From NCBI RefSeq assembly GCF_013402795.1, contig NZ_CP058595.1:593501-657500 (forward strand): DNA of 64,000 nt, in the 5' to 3' direction. Both the position numbers and the translations under genes were made by a program. Under the pieces are notes generated by a model. That model was not told where the DNA came from. It worked only from the letters and a program-made list of their open reading frames with translations, and did no database searches. The stretch's first letter is position 1. Each line of letters starts with the position of its first letter. The DNA comes from Costertonia aggregata (GTDB lineage: Bacteria > Bacteroidota > Bacteroidia > Flavobacteriales > Flavobacteriaceae). Shown here piece by piece: positions 1-6,371 of this stretch.

Positions 1-60
1 AATTCGAGTGAATTCCAAGATTGAAACGGATAAGAATTTTGACCAAAAAATTGTTCTCAA

Positions 61-76
61 CAGCTCCACCGAGCTG
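61..76. repeat. Short palindrome in leading intergenic region
   Basis: CAGCTC-CACC-GAGCTG forms a perfect 6-bp stem with a 4-nt loop. It lies in the gene-free first 217 bases, which otherwise show no convincing coding sequence. It could be part of a dispersed intergenic palindrome of the kind common in Flavobacteriaceae, but a single copy in this window cannot prove that. Confidence 0.25.
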
Positions 77-217
77 AGCCGAAGTACGATTTTTCACCTC
101 TCAAAATGCACAATGGGTTAGTTTAATATTTTTTTAACGTAAGGCCATAATCCTTACTGCTACTTTAACCCGTAAATAAAGGGAACATTCCGCGAGAGCG
201 TCTATATATATTCAAAA

Positions 218-250
218 AAAATCCTTCATATTAGGTTTATGAAGGATTTT
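218..250. terminator. Bidirectional intrinsic terminator after clpP
   Basis: A 12-bp perfect inverted repeat (AAAATCCTTCAT / ATGAAGGATTTT) with a 9-nt loop, flanked by A-runs on the left and T-runs on the right. It sits just past the stop of the minus-strand clpP and could also stop plus-strand transcription entering from the left. Confidence 0.8.
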
Positions 251-271
251 TTCTGTTTAGGATTGTAGTGC

Positions 272-820
272 TCATTCCAATATACCATCTACGATACCGT
301 ATGTAATCGATTCTTCTGCGTTCATCCAATAGTCGCGGTCAAAGTCCTTCAGGACCTTTTCAAATTTTTGTCCGCAGTTATCCGCCAAAATCTGTGCACT
401 CAATTCTTTGGTCTTTATGATTTCCTTGGCTTGAATTTCAATATTGGAAGCCTGCCCTCTTGCACCCCCGCTGGGTTGGTGAATCATAACTTGGGCGTGC
501 GGTTGGATAAAACGTCTTCCTTTTTTTCCTACAGATAACAATATGGATCCCATTGAGGCCGCTAAGCCGGTACAAATCGTAGAAACAGGACTTTTTAATG
601 ATTTTATGGTATCGTACATCGCAAAACCAGAAGTAACGTAACCTCCCGGGCTATTAATGAACAATTGTATTTCCTTATTGTTTTGCATATCCAAATACAG
701 CAAACGGTCTATTACATGCTTGGCCGAACCGTCATCTACCATTCCCCATAAAAATACCTTTCTTTCCTCAAGTAATTTTTCGTCGATCGCTTCTTGAACT
801 TTTCCTTTTTTTGAACTCAT
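272..820 (-). CDS. clpP: ClpP-family ATP-dependent serine protease subunit, stand-alone paralogue
   Basis: This is the proteolytic subunit of a Clp protease, which forms a barrel that degrades proteins unfolded by a ClpX/ClpA-type ATPase in the cytoplasm. The 182-aa product has the ClpP fold signatures: INSPGG near residues 56-60, the nucleophile S89 in GLAASMGS, H114 in MIHQPSGG and D163 in FDRDYWM. The S-to-H (25) and H-to-D (49) spacings equal those of the E. coli triad. It is shorter than the usual 195-220 aa and starts almost directly at the core, so it probably lacks a propeptide. No clpX or tig gene is adjacent, although ClpP is commonly linked to clpX, so this is likely a second ClpP paralogue. 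Its partner ATPase cannot be inferred from the neighbourhood. Confidence 0.93.
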   Translation of the reverse strand: MSSKKGKVQEAIDEKLLEERKVFLWGMVDDGSAKHVIDRLLYLDMQNNKEIQLFINSPGGYVTSGFAMYDTIKSLKSPVSTICTGLAASMGSILLSVGKKGRRFIQPHAQVMIHQPSGGARGQASNIEIQAKEIIKTKELSAQILADNCGQKFEKVLKDFDRDYWMNAEESITYGIVDGILE

Positions 821-842
821 TTTTTTATTGCTTATTGAACTT

Positions 843-850
843 CAAAAATA
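843..850 (-). promoter_or_regulatory. Putative clpP promoter -7 element
   Basis: Read on the minus strand this is TATTTTTG, a perfect TAnnTTTG element, 22 nt ahead of the clpP start. No clear upstream TTTG box accompanies it. Confidence 0.5.
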
Positions 851-916
851 CTTAAATTATCGGGAATTATAATCTGGATAAATCCATCGATTTTAAATTA
901 TCCATATGAAACCGTT

Positions 917-924
917 TATCTTTG
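917..924 (+). promoter_or_regulatory. Putative promoter -7 element of the 941 gene
   Basis: TATCTTTG matches the Bacteroidota TAnnTTTG consensus exactly and lies 16 nt before the start codon at 941, implying a leader of about 10 nt. Confidence 0.55.
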
Positions 925-940
925 TACAAAACCGATAAAA

Positions 941-1618
941 ATGAAAAAAATCACACTTTTGTGCATCGTAATCGCAATAACCACATCTAGCTTTATAATT
1001 TCCGACATAGCCAACAAAACCGATATTCAGGAAACCTCTACTTTAGAAAAAATAGCCAATGCCCACGGTTTTCAAAATTGGGACAACGTGTCAGAAATCA
1101 AGTTCACTTTCAATGTGGATAGGGATACAACCCACTTTGAGCGTTCCTGGATTTGGGAAACTGACCACAACGATATCACGGCCATTACCGCTGACAAGAC
1201 CTTGAGGTATAATTGGTCAAATATGGACAGTACCGCCTACAAGACCAATGGTAGCTTTATAAACGATAAATACTGGTTGCTTACCCCGTATCAATTGATA
1301 TGGGATTCGGATAACATATCGCACACACATCATGTTTCGAGCACAGCACCAATCAGTAAAAAAACGATGCAAAAATTGACCATTGTTTACGGTTCTGAAG
1401 GCGGCTATACCCCTGGTGATGCCTACGACTTTTATTTTGGGGACGATTATATCATTAAAGAATGGGTTTTTAGAAAGGGAAATCAACCGCAGCCCTCAAT
1501 GACCACTACCTTTGAAGATTATAGGGAAATAAGCGGACTAAAAATACCTACCATGCACAAAAATGCCGAAGGTAGTTTTAAACTATATTTTACCGGCTTG
1601 GACGTTAAAACCAAATAA
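941..1618 (+). CDS. Secreted hypothetical protein, possibly LolA-like fold (DUF6503-like)
   Basis: This 225-aa protein has no function I can name. It begins with a hydrophobic export signal (residues 4-22), but the signal has no lipobox cysteine, so a periplasmic or secreted protein is likely. After it comes a segment KIANAHGFQNWDNV followed by strand-rich sequence and a late FEDYREISGLKIPT stretch. The AHG-x3-W opening and the late DYR-x4-G-x-KIP pattern resemble Bacteroidota proteins grouped as DUF6503, whose fold is related to outer-membrane-lipoprotein sorting proteins. That assignment is from memory and tentative. It is monocistronic and converges on the MFS gene with a 10-nt gap and no obvious hairpin. 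Confidence 0.7.
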   Translation: MKKITLLCIVIAITTSSFIISDIANKTDIQETSTLEKIANAHGFQNWDNVSEIKFTFNVDRDTTHFERSWIWETDHNDITAITADKTLRYNWSNMDSTAYKTNGSFINDKYWLLTPYQLIWDSDNISHTHHVSSTAPISKKTMQKLTIVYGSEGGYTPGDAYDFYFGDDYIIKEWVFRKGNQPQPSMTTTFEDYREISGLKIPTMHKNAEGSFKLYFTGLDVKTK

Positions 1619-1628
1619 ACCTAAGATT

Positions 1629-2774
1629 TTATTTTTTTCGTTTCAATAAAAAAGTGGCTACCAGAATAAAAAAGGCACATGCCAAGAGCACTACGAACGA
1701 GGCTTTTAGTGACCATACATCGGCCAAGAACCCTAAAATGGGCGGAGCGCATAAAAAACCTGCATAACCTGTACCTGCGATAAAAGAAACCCCTTGCGAG
1801 GAGTCCACTCCTTTCATATTCCCCCCTATTCTAAAATTTTCCGGTATCATAACGGAGAAACCCAATCCGGCAAGTGCAAAACCTATAATGGCCAAATAGG
1901 TACCTTCGAACAGCACAAAAATATAACCGCTGATTACCAATAACGCACCCAACGCTATCATTTTTATAGAGCCGATTTTTGAACTAATACCGTCGCCCAA
2001 GAACCTCCCTAATGTCATGGTAACCTGAAAACCTAAAAAGCCCGCTCCCCACAAGGCTTCTGGTGCCATACTTATTTCCTTTAAATACAATCCGCTCCAA
2101 TCCACAATTGCGCCTTCGCTCCCCATGGCTATAAAGGATATCAGCCCTAAAAGCAATAGGGGCTTGAACAATTTAAGACTAAACACCTCTTTCTCTACAG
2201 GGGCTGCCACTACATGCCTATAATGTTTACAAAACAAAAGATTCACTCCAAAAACTAAGGTAATGGCAATTCCCATATGCAGTATGGGGCTCTCCAAAGG
2301 GCCTATCAAAAAACTTCCCAAGCCTGCCAAAACACCACCTAAACTAAAGAAACCATGTGAAGCAGACATTATTTTTTTATCATCCTCCTTTTCAAGTTCT
2401 GCTACTAAAGTGTTCATAGAGATATCGGTAAACCCTTGTGAAGCCCCAAAAAGAAATAAGCCCCCCATTAGACTATAATAACCCGGTGCTAGCAAGGGGA
2501 GTAGAGCTGCAATACAAATCGTGATAACCCCATACCAAGTAGCTTTACCGACCCCAATTTTATTTATAAGGGTCGAAGCGATGGGAAAAACCGTAAAAAC
2601 ACCTAGAGACAGAAAAAAAATAGCAATTCCCAATTGGGACTTGTCAATATTCAAATCACCCTTTACCGTTGGAATATAGATGGCCCATGTACCGAATAAA
2701 ATATTAAGGCTGGCAAAAACCCATGCCGGACCAAAATACCTGGGATTTGAAAGGATAAGTTGAAGAGACTTCAT
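1629..2774 (-). CDS. MFS transporter, YbjJ-like
   Basis: An inner-membrane secondary transporter of the major facilitator superfamily, 381 aa with about 12 hydrophobic segments. The segment around residues 118-150 (GFTDISMNTLVAELE, then SASHGFFSLGG) has the D-x3-N and S-x2-HG-x2-SLGG pattern I associate with the YbjJ/FucP-related branch. The substrate is unknown. It lies downstream of kynU on the same strand with a 147-nt gap that contains a terminator-like hairpin, so it is probably transcribed separately, and a kynurenine-related substrate should not be assumed. Confidence 0.85.
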   Translation of the reverse strand: MKSLQLILSNPRYFGPAWVFASLNILFGTWAIYIPTVKGDLNIDKSQLGIAIFFLSLGVFTVFPIASTLINKIGVGKATWYGVITICIAALLPLLAPGYYSLMGGLFLFGASQGFTDISMNTLVAELEKEDDKKIMSASHGFFSLGGVLAGLGSFLIGPLESPILHMGIAITLVFGVNLLFCKHYRHVVAAPVEKEVFSLKLFKPLLLLGLISFIAMGSEGAIVDWSGLYLKEISMAPEALWGAGFLGFQVTMTLGRFLGDGISSKIGSIKMIALGALLVISGYIFVLFEGTYLAIIGFALAGLGFSVMIPENFRIGGNMKGVDSSQGVSFIAGTGYAGFLCAPPILGFLADVWSLKASFVVLLACAFFILVATFLLKRKK

Positions 2775-2807
2775 ATTTAATAAGATAATTTACGAATATA
2801 AACCAAA

Positions 2808-2833
2808 AAAGACCGTTCGGTTGAACGGCCTTT
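2808..2833 (-). terminator. Putative terminator after kynU
   Basis: An 11-bp stem with one mismatch (AAAGACCGTTC / GAACGGCCTTT) and a 4-nt loop, followed on the minus strand by a T-run. It lies between kynU and the MFS gene. Confidence 0.55.
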
Positions 2834-2921
2834 GAGCTTTTAAGGCATAACAAGCTTTCGAAATACGTCATATTAACATTAATTACATTTGGCGATAAAG
2901 TTCAGACAGGTAAAAATCCCT

Positions 2922-4202
2922 TTATTGGTTGACCTGAGCGCATATACCTTGCTTCAAAATTTTGCCAAACCGGTACATATCCACAAACGAGCAATAAAAG
3001 GGGGCAGGTGCCAAACGGATGACATTGGGTTCGCGCCAATCCGTAATCACCCCATTCTTCATCAAATAATCAAACAAGGGTCTTCCCTGGCCATGTAAAA
3101 ACACGGAAAGCTGACATCCCCTTTCTTTTGGTGTAATAATTTCGAAGTCGCTATTTTCCGTTTCTGCATCAATTTCATGAAGTACGTATTCCAAATAAGC
3201 CGTTAGTGTATTTCGCTTTTGGATAAGGGCTTTCATACCAACTTCCTCAAACATTTCCAAAGAAGCCAAATATGGGGCTACCGATAAAATAGGAGCGTTA
3301 CTAATTTGCCATGCATCTGCATTGGGCATGGGGTCAAACTCAGGTTTCATCAAAAAACGGGTATTTTTTTTGGTTCCCCACCAACCCTCGAATCTTGGGA
3401 TATCCTTTCGGTCCAAATATTTTTCGTTAACGAATATTCCGGATGCATTTCCCGGGCCACTATTCATGTATTTATAACTGCACCACGCCGCAAAATCCAC
3501 ATTCCACTCGTTAAGCTTCAAATCAATATTACCTACCGCATGCGCCAAATCCCATCCAACGGTTGCGCCAACGGATTGTCCCGCCGCTGTAATCGTTCTC
3601 ATGTCAAAAACCTGACCACTATAATAGTTCACACCACCAATAAGCACCAAAGCCAACCCGTCGCCTATTTCAGCTATCTTCTTGAGAATATCATCGGTTC
3701 TCCAAAAATGTTCCCCATCCCGCTTTTTTAGTTCTACAATTGCATCATCGGGGTCAAGGCCATGCCATTTGACTTGACTTTGAAACATATATTGATCGGA
3801 CGGGAACGCTTTTTCTTCACAAAGAATCTTGTACCTAGTCTTGGTAGGCCTGTAGAATGAGACCATCAACAAATGAAGGTTTACGGTAAGTGTATTCATT
3901 ACCGAGACCTCTTTAGTTTTGGCACCAACAACTTTGGCCAACGGGGCCGCTAAACGCTCGTGGTAATCCCACCAAGGCTTTTCAGCATAAAAGTGGCCTT
4001 CAACGGCGAGATTTTTCCAATCGGCCATTACCCCATCAATGAATTTTTGGGTGCGTTTTGGTTGTAGGCCCAACGAATTTCCCGTAAAATAAATGACCTC
4101 TTTCCCGTTTACTTTTGGAAAATGAAACTCATTCCTATATTTTCGAAGTGCATCGTCGGCATCAAGCTTTTGGGCAAAATTCAACGTATTTTGAAAGCTC
4201 AT
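2922..4202 (-). CDS. kynU: Kynureninase
   Basis: PLP-dependent hydrolase that cleaves kynurenine or 3-hydroxykynurenine to anthranilate or 3-hydroxyanthranilate plus alanine, in tryptophan breakdown or in NAD synthesis from tryptophan. The 426-aa length is normal for the family. The cofactor-binding Asp lies in GWDLAHAVGNIDL (residues 216-228) and the PLP Schiff-base lysine is probably K244 in WCSYKYMNSGPG. The substrate-contact region QISNAPILSVAP is also present. It is preceded on the same strand by a GNAT gene (52-nt gap). No kynurenine 3-monooxygenase or tryptophan dioxygenase gene is in the window, so the rest of the pathway must lie elsewhere. Confidence 0.95.
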   Translation of the reverse strand: MSFQNTLNFAQKLDADDALRKYRNEFHFPKVNGKEVIYFTGNSLGLQPKRTQKFIDGVMADWKNLAVEGHFYAEKPWWDYHERLAAPLAKVVGAKTKEVSVMNTLTVNLHLLMVSFYRPTKTRYKILCEEKAFPSDQYMFQSQVKWHGLDPDDAIVELKKRDGEHFWRTDDILKKIAEIGDGLALVLIGGVNYYSGQVFDMRTITAAGQSVGATVGWDLAHAVGNIDLKLNEWNVDFAAWCSYKYMNSGPGNASGIFVNEKYLDRKDIPRFEGWWGTKKNTRFLMKPEFDPMPNADAWQISNAPILSVAPYLASLEMFEEVGMKALIQKRNTLTAYLEYVLHEIDAETENSDFEIITPKERGCQLSVFLHGQGRPLFDYLMKNGVITDWREPNVIRLAPAPFYCSFVDMYRFGKILKQGICAQVNQ

Positions 4203-4215
4203 AACAGTTTTTTTT

Positions 4216-4223
4216 CAAATTTA
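4216..4223 (-). promoter_or_regulatory. Putative kynU promoter -7 element
   Basis: Minus-strand TAAATTTG matches TAnnTTTG and lies 13 nt before the kynU start, in the gap after the GNAT gene. kynU may therefore have its own promoter. Confidence 0.5.
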
Positions 4224-4254
4224 CGACTTCAATTTAGATTTCTGCCTTCAAACT

Positions 4255-4722
4255 TTAGTCATCGCTGGGCATACGCATCTCAATAATGTGCTTTTTAAAA
4301 CCGGCTTTTTCATATGCCCTTATTGCTGAAAAATTTTCATCGTAAACGGTAAGCCTAATTTCTTTTAGCCCTTTGGAACCAGACCATTCCCGAAGCGCAT
4401 TTAAAATAAGCTTATTCACTCCCCTACCTCTAAAATCGGGGTGCGTATACATAAAACCCAAATATGCATAGAGTTCATGGTTCAAATAATGACGTGCCCT
4501 TTTGACCTGCGCATATCCAGAGGCGATTATAGTAGAATTGTATGACACTACCATAACCTGGGCATCATCGGAACGAATCAACTGGTCCAAATCGTAATAT
4601 GTAATCGGGTCGTCCCCAAGTGTTGGGTCAAAAGGTCTCTCTGCCTTGATAATTTCCTGTTCAAATTCCAACAAAACCTCTATATCTCCAGTTTTGGCGG
4701 TTCGCACAATAAAGTTGTTCAT
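4255..4722 (-). CDS. GNAT-family N-acetyltransferase
   Basis: A 155-aa single-domain GNAT enzyme that transfers an acetyl group from acetyl-CoA to an unknown amine. The acetyl-CoA pyrophosphate loop is visible as RGRGVNKLILNAL (about residues 98-110), preceded by the beta-4 segment YLGFMYTHPDF. The C-terminal NFSAIRAYEKAGFKK (about residues 129-143) is the standard motif. The start region overlaps nothing; the divergently oriented O-methyltransferase begins 58 nt away. Substrate and role cannot be told from the neighbours. Confidence 0.9.
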   Translation of the reverse strand: MNNFIVRTAKTGDIEVLLEFEQEIIKAERPFDPTLGDDPITYYDLDQLIRSDDAQVMVVSYNSTIIASGYAQVKRARHYLNHELYAYLGFMYTHPDFRGRGVNKLILNALREWSGSKGLKEIRLTVYDENFSAIRAYEKAGFKKHIIEMRMPSDD

Positions 4723-4780
4723 ACCGTATACTACAATGGTGGATATTCGAAAGTACTATATATTTACAAAAAAAAGAACT

Positions 4781-5422
4781 ATGCATTTTCTATCCCAAGC
4801 ATTGGAAAATTACATACGGGACAATTCTGAAAACGAGCCTAAACTGTTGCAAGAACTAACGAGGGAAACGTATTTAAAAGTTGTTCAACCCAGGATGATC
4901 ACAGGGCATTTTCAAGGAAGGGTATTAAGTCTGCTGTCCAAAATCATCAACCCCACAAACATATTGGAAATAGGCACCTACACCGGGTATTCCGCATTGT
5001 GTTTGGCCGAAGGACTTCAAAAAAACGGGCAATTACACACGATAGATGTAAACGAGGAACTGACAGCCCTGCAGCGTCGCTATTTTGACAAAAGCGGATT
5101 TGGAAAACAAATCATACAACACACGGGAGATGCGCTTGATATTGTACCTAAACTGGACAAAACGTTTGATTTAGTTTTTATTGATGCGGAAAAAGCAAAC
5201 TACGATATGTATTTTGAAGCAGTGATACAAAAGACCAAACCCGGCAGTGTAATCCTGTCCGACAATGTTCTGTGGTCCGGCAAGGTAGTAGAACCTATAC
5301 ATTCAAAAGACAAGGCTACGAAAGTATTGATAGAGTACAATAAAAAGCGTAAAGAGGATAAAAGGGTCCAGACCGTTCTCTTACCTATTAGGGATGGGTT
5401 AACCCTAAGTAGGGTACTATAA
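4781..5422 (+). CDS. Class I SAM-dependent O-methyltransferase (COMT/YrrM-like)
   Basis: A 213-aa cytoplasmic methyltransferase of the small cation-dependent O-methyltransferase family. Motif I is ILEIGTYTGYSALCLAEG (about residues 63-80). The metal-binding region is VFIDAEKANYDMYF, and LSDNVLWSGKV is the conserved C-terminal segment. An in-frame ATG far upstream (4646) would run through the GNAT gene on the other strand; the ATG at 4781 gives the normal family N-terminus (HFLSQALENYI), so I chose it. Its last 35 nt overlap the 3' end of the convergent PAP2 gene. Confidence 0.92.
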   Translation: MHFLSQALENYIRDNSENEPKLLQELTRETYLKVVQPRMITGHFQGRVLSLLSKIINPTNILEIGTYTGYSALCLAEGLQKNGQLHTIDVNEELTALQRRYFDKSGFGKQIIQHTGDALDIVPKLDKTFDLVFIDAEKANYDMYFEAVIQKTKPGSVILSDNVLWSGKVVEPIHSKDKATKVLIEYNKKRKEDKRVQTVLLPIRDGLTLSRVL

Positions 5423-5960
5423 ATTTTACATATACATTGTAAAACATAAAAGCAGAAAGTATACCGACCAAAGTACCAACAAGTATATCAATCGGAAAGT
5501 GAACGCCGACAAATATTCGGCTTGAGGCGAAAAGTATAGGCCATATAAAGAACAACCAACTCCATTTAAACCGTTTTCGCAGAAAAAGCACTACTATGGT
5601 CGTAACCGAAAAAGAGCTCGAAGCATGACCCGAAAAGAAACTATAACCACTGGGACTTCTTAAAATGCGAATCAACATATTGATTTCGGTGTCGTTATTA
5701 GGGCGTAACCGTGCGACCACTTCTTTGGTCAAATCGGTCACAGTAGCCACAAAGGCCAAAGTAATCAAAACAAATAGAATCATATACAACGCCTCTTTTT
5801 TGGCAAATTTTTTGAAAAACAGAAATATGAAAAGAAAAAACAATGGAAACCATGTAGGAAATTTGGTAACCGTGGACCAAAATACATCAAATTCGTCAAC
5901 ACCTAAATTATTCAGGTAGACAAAGGTATCCCTGTCCCATTGCAACAGCTTTTCCAACAT
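5388..5960 (-). CDS. PAP2-superfamily membrane phosphatase
   Basis: A 190-aa integral membrane phosphatase with about five hydrophobic segments, likely acting on a lipid phosphate or undecaprenyl diphosphate at the periplasmic face. The three PAP2 signature motifs are present in order: KEVVARLRP, then FSGHASSSF, then SRIFVGVHFPIDILVG. I chose the ATG at 5960, one base after the tatA stop, which suggests translational coupling; a further in-frame ATG at 5996 lies inside tatA. The 3' end overlaps the convergent O-methyltransferase by 35 nt. The substrate is not determined. Confidence 0.9.
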   Translation of the reverse strand: MLEKLLQWDRDTFVYLNNLGVDEFDVFWSTVTKFPTWFPLFFLFIFLFFKKFAKKEALYMILFVLITLAFVATVTDLTKEVVARLRPNNDTEINMLIRILRSPSGYSFFSGHASSSFSVTTIVVLFLRKRFKWSWLFFIWPILFASSRIFVGVHFPIDILVGTLVGILSAFMFYNVYVKFIVPYLGLTHP

Positions 5961-5961
5961 G

Positions 5962-6288
5962 TTATTTTCTTTTGATTGCGCCCTTAATGTCTTCAACGGT
6001 ATCCTTTACGCCACCAATCTCTTTGTTGAGTCCCGATGTCATATTTTCTTTGACATCATCGATATCTTTTTTGATATCGGTAACGAAATCGGTATCAATA
6101 CCTTGTTTTTCGGCACTTTTTTGAATCTCTTGTTTAATATCTTCGGTAGCATCCTTGAGTTGGCGCATACCTTTCCCCAATCCTTTAGCAATGCCGGGGA
6201 TTTTGTCGGCACCAAAAACCATTACCACAATGAACATGATAAAGAAAATTTCGCCTCCGCTTATAAAAAGAAAAAAGTTCATAAACAT
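5962..6288 (-). CDS. tatA: TatA/E-like twin-arginine translocase subunit
   Basis: A 108-aa protein with the TatA layout: a short N-terminal membrane helix (residues 4-25, containing GGEIFFIMFIVVMVFGADKIP), the hinge around residues 26-33, then an amphipathic helix (GLGKGMRQLKDATEDIKQEI) and a long charged cytoplasmic tail. TatA forms the size-adjustable pore that exports folded proteins with RR signal peptides. The FGADKIPGIAKGLGKG segment is the family signature. It forms an operon with the PAP2 gene (1-nt gap). The start may be the first ATG (6288) or the second (6282). A Tat-type signal occurs on the M15 peptidase at 15386. Confidence 0.9.
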   Translation of the reverse strand: MFMNFFLFISGGEIFFIMFIVVMVFGADKIPGIAKGLGKGMRQLKDATEDIKQEIQKSAEKQGIDTDFVTDIKKDIDDVKENMTSGLNKEIGGVKDTVEDIKGAIKRK

Positions 6289-6292
6289 GACA

Positions 6293-6300
6293 CAAATATA
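6293..6300 (-). promoter_or_regulatory. Putative tatA promoter, leaderless position
   Basis: Minus-strand TATATTTG is a perfect TAnnTTTG element. Only 4 nt separate its last base from the ATG at 6288, so transcription should start at or next to the start codon. Confidence 0.55.
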
Positions 6301-6327
6301 ATCAGAAGTTTTTCAGCTATATAAAAA

Positions 6328-6350
6328 AAGCCCCATAAATTATGGGGCTT
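6328..6350 (-). terminator. Intrinsic terminator after the M1 peptidase gene
   Basis: An 11-bp perfect stem (AAGCCCCATAA / TTATGGGGCTT) around a single A, with a T-run on the minus strand. It lies 22 nt past the M1 peptidase stop. Confidence 0.8.
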
Positions 6351-6371
6351 GTTCTATTCAAAATAAAAAGA

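Noticed and set aside
1-120. Open plus-strand frame from the window edge to a TAG at 118
   Set aside because: The 39-residue peptide has no recognisable features and contains the palindrome at 61-76; more likely intergenic than the tail of a gene.
3306-3731. 141-aa plus-strand frame inside kynU
   Set aside because: It lies fully antisense to a well-conserved enzyme and has a Cys/His/Arg-rich shadow composition.
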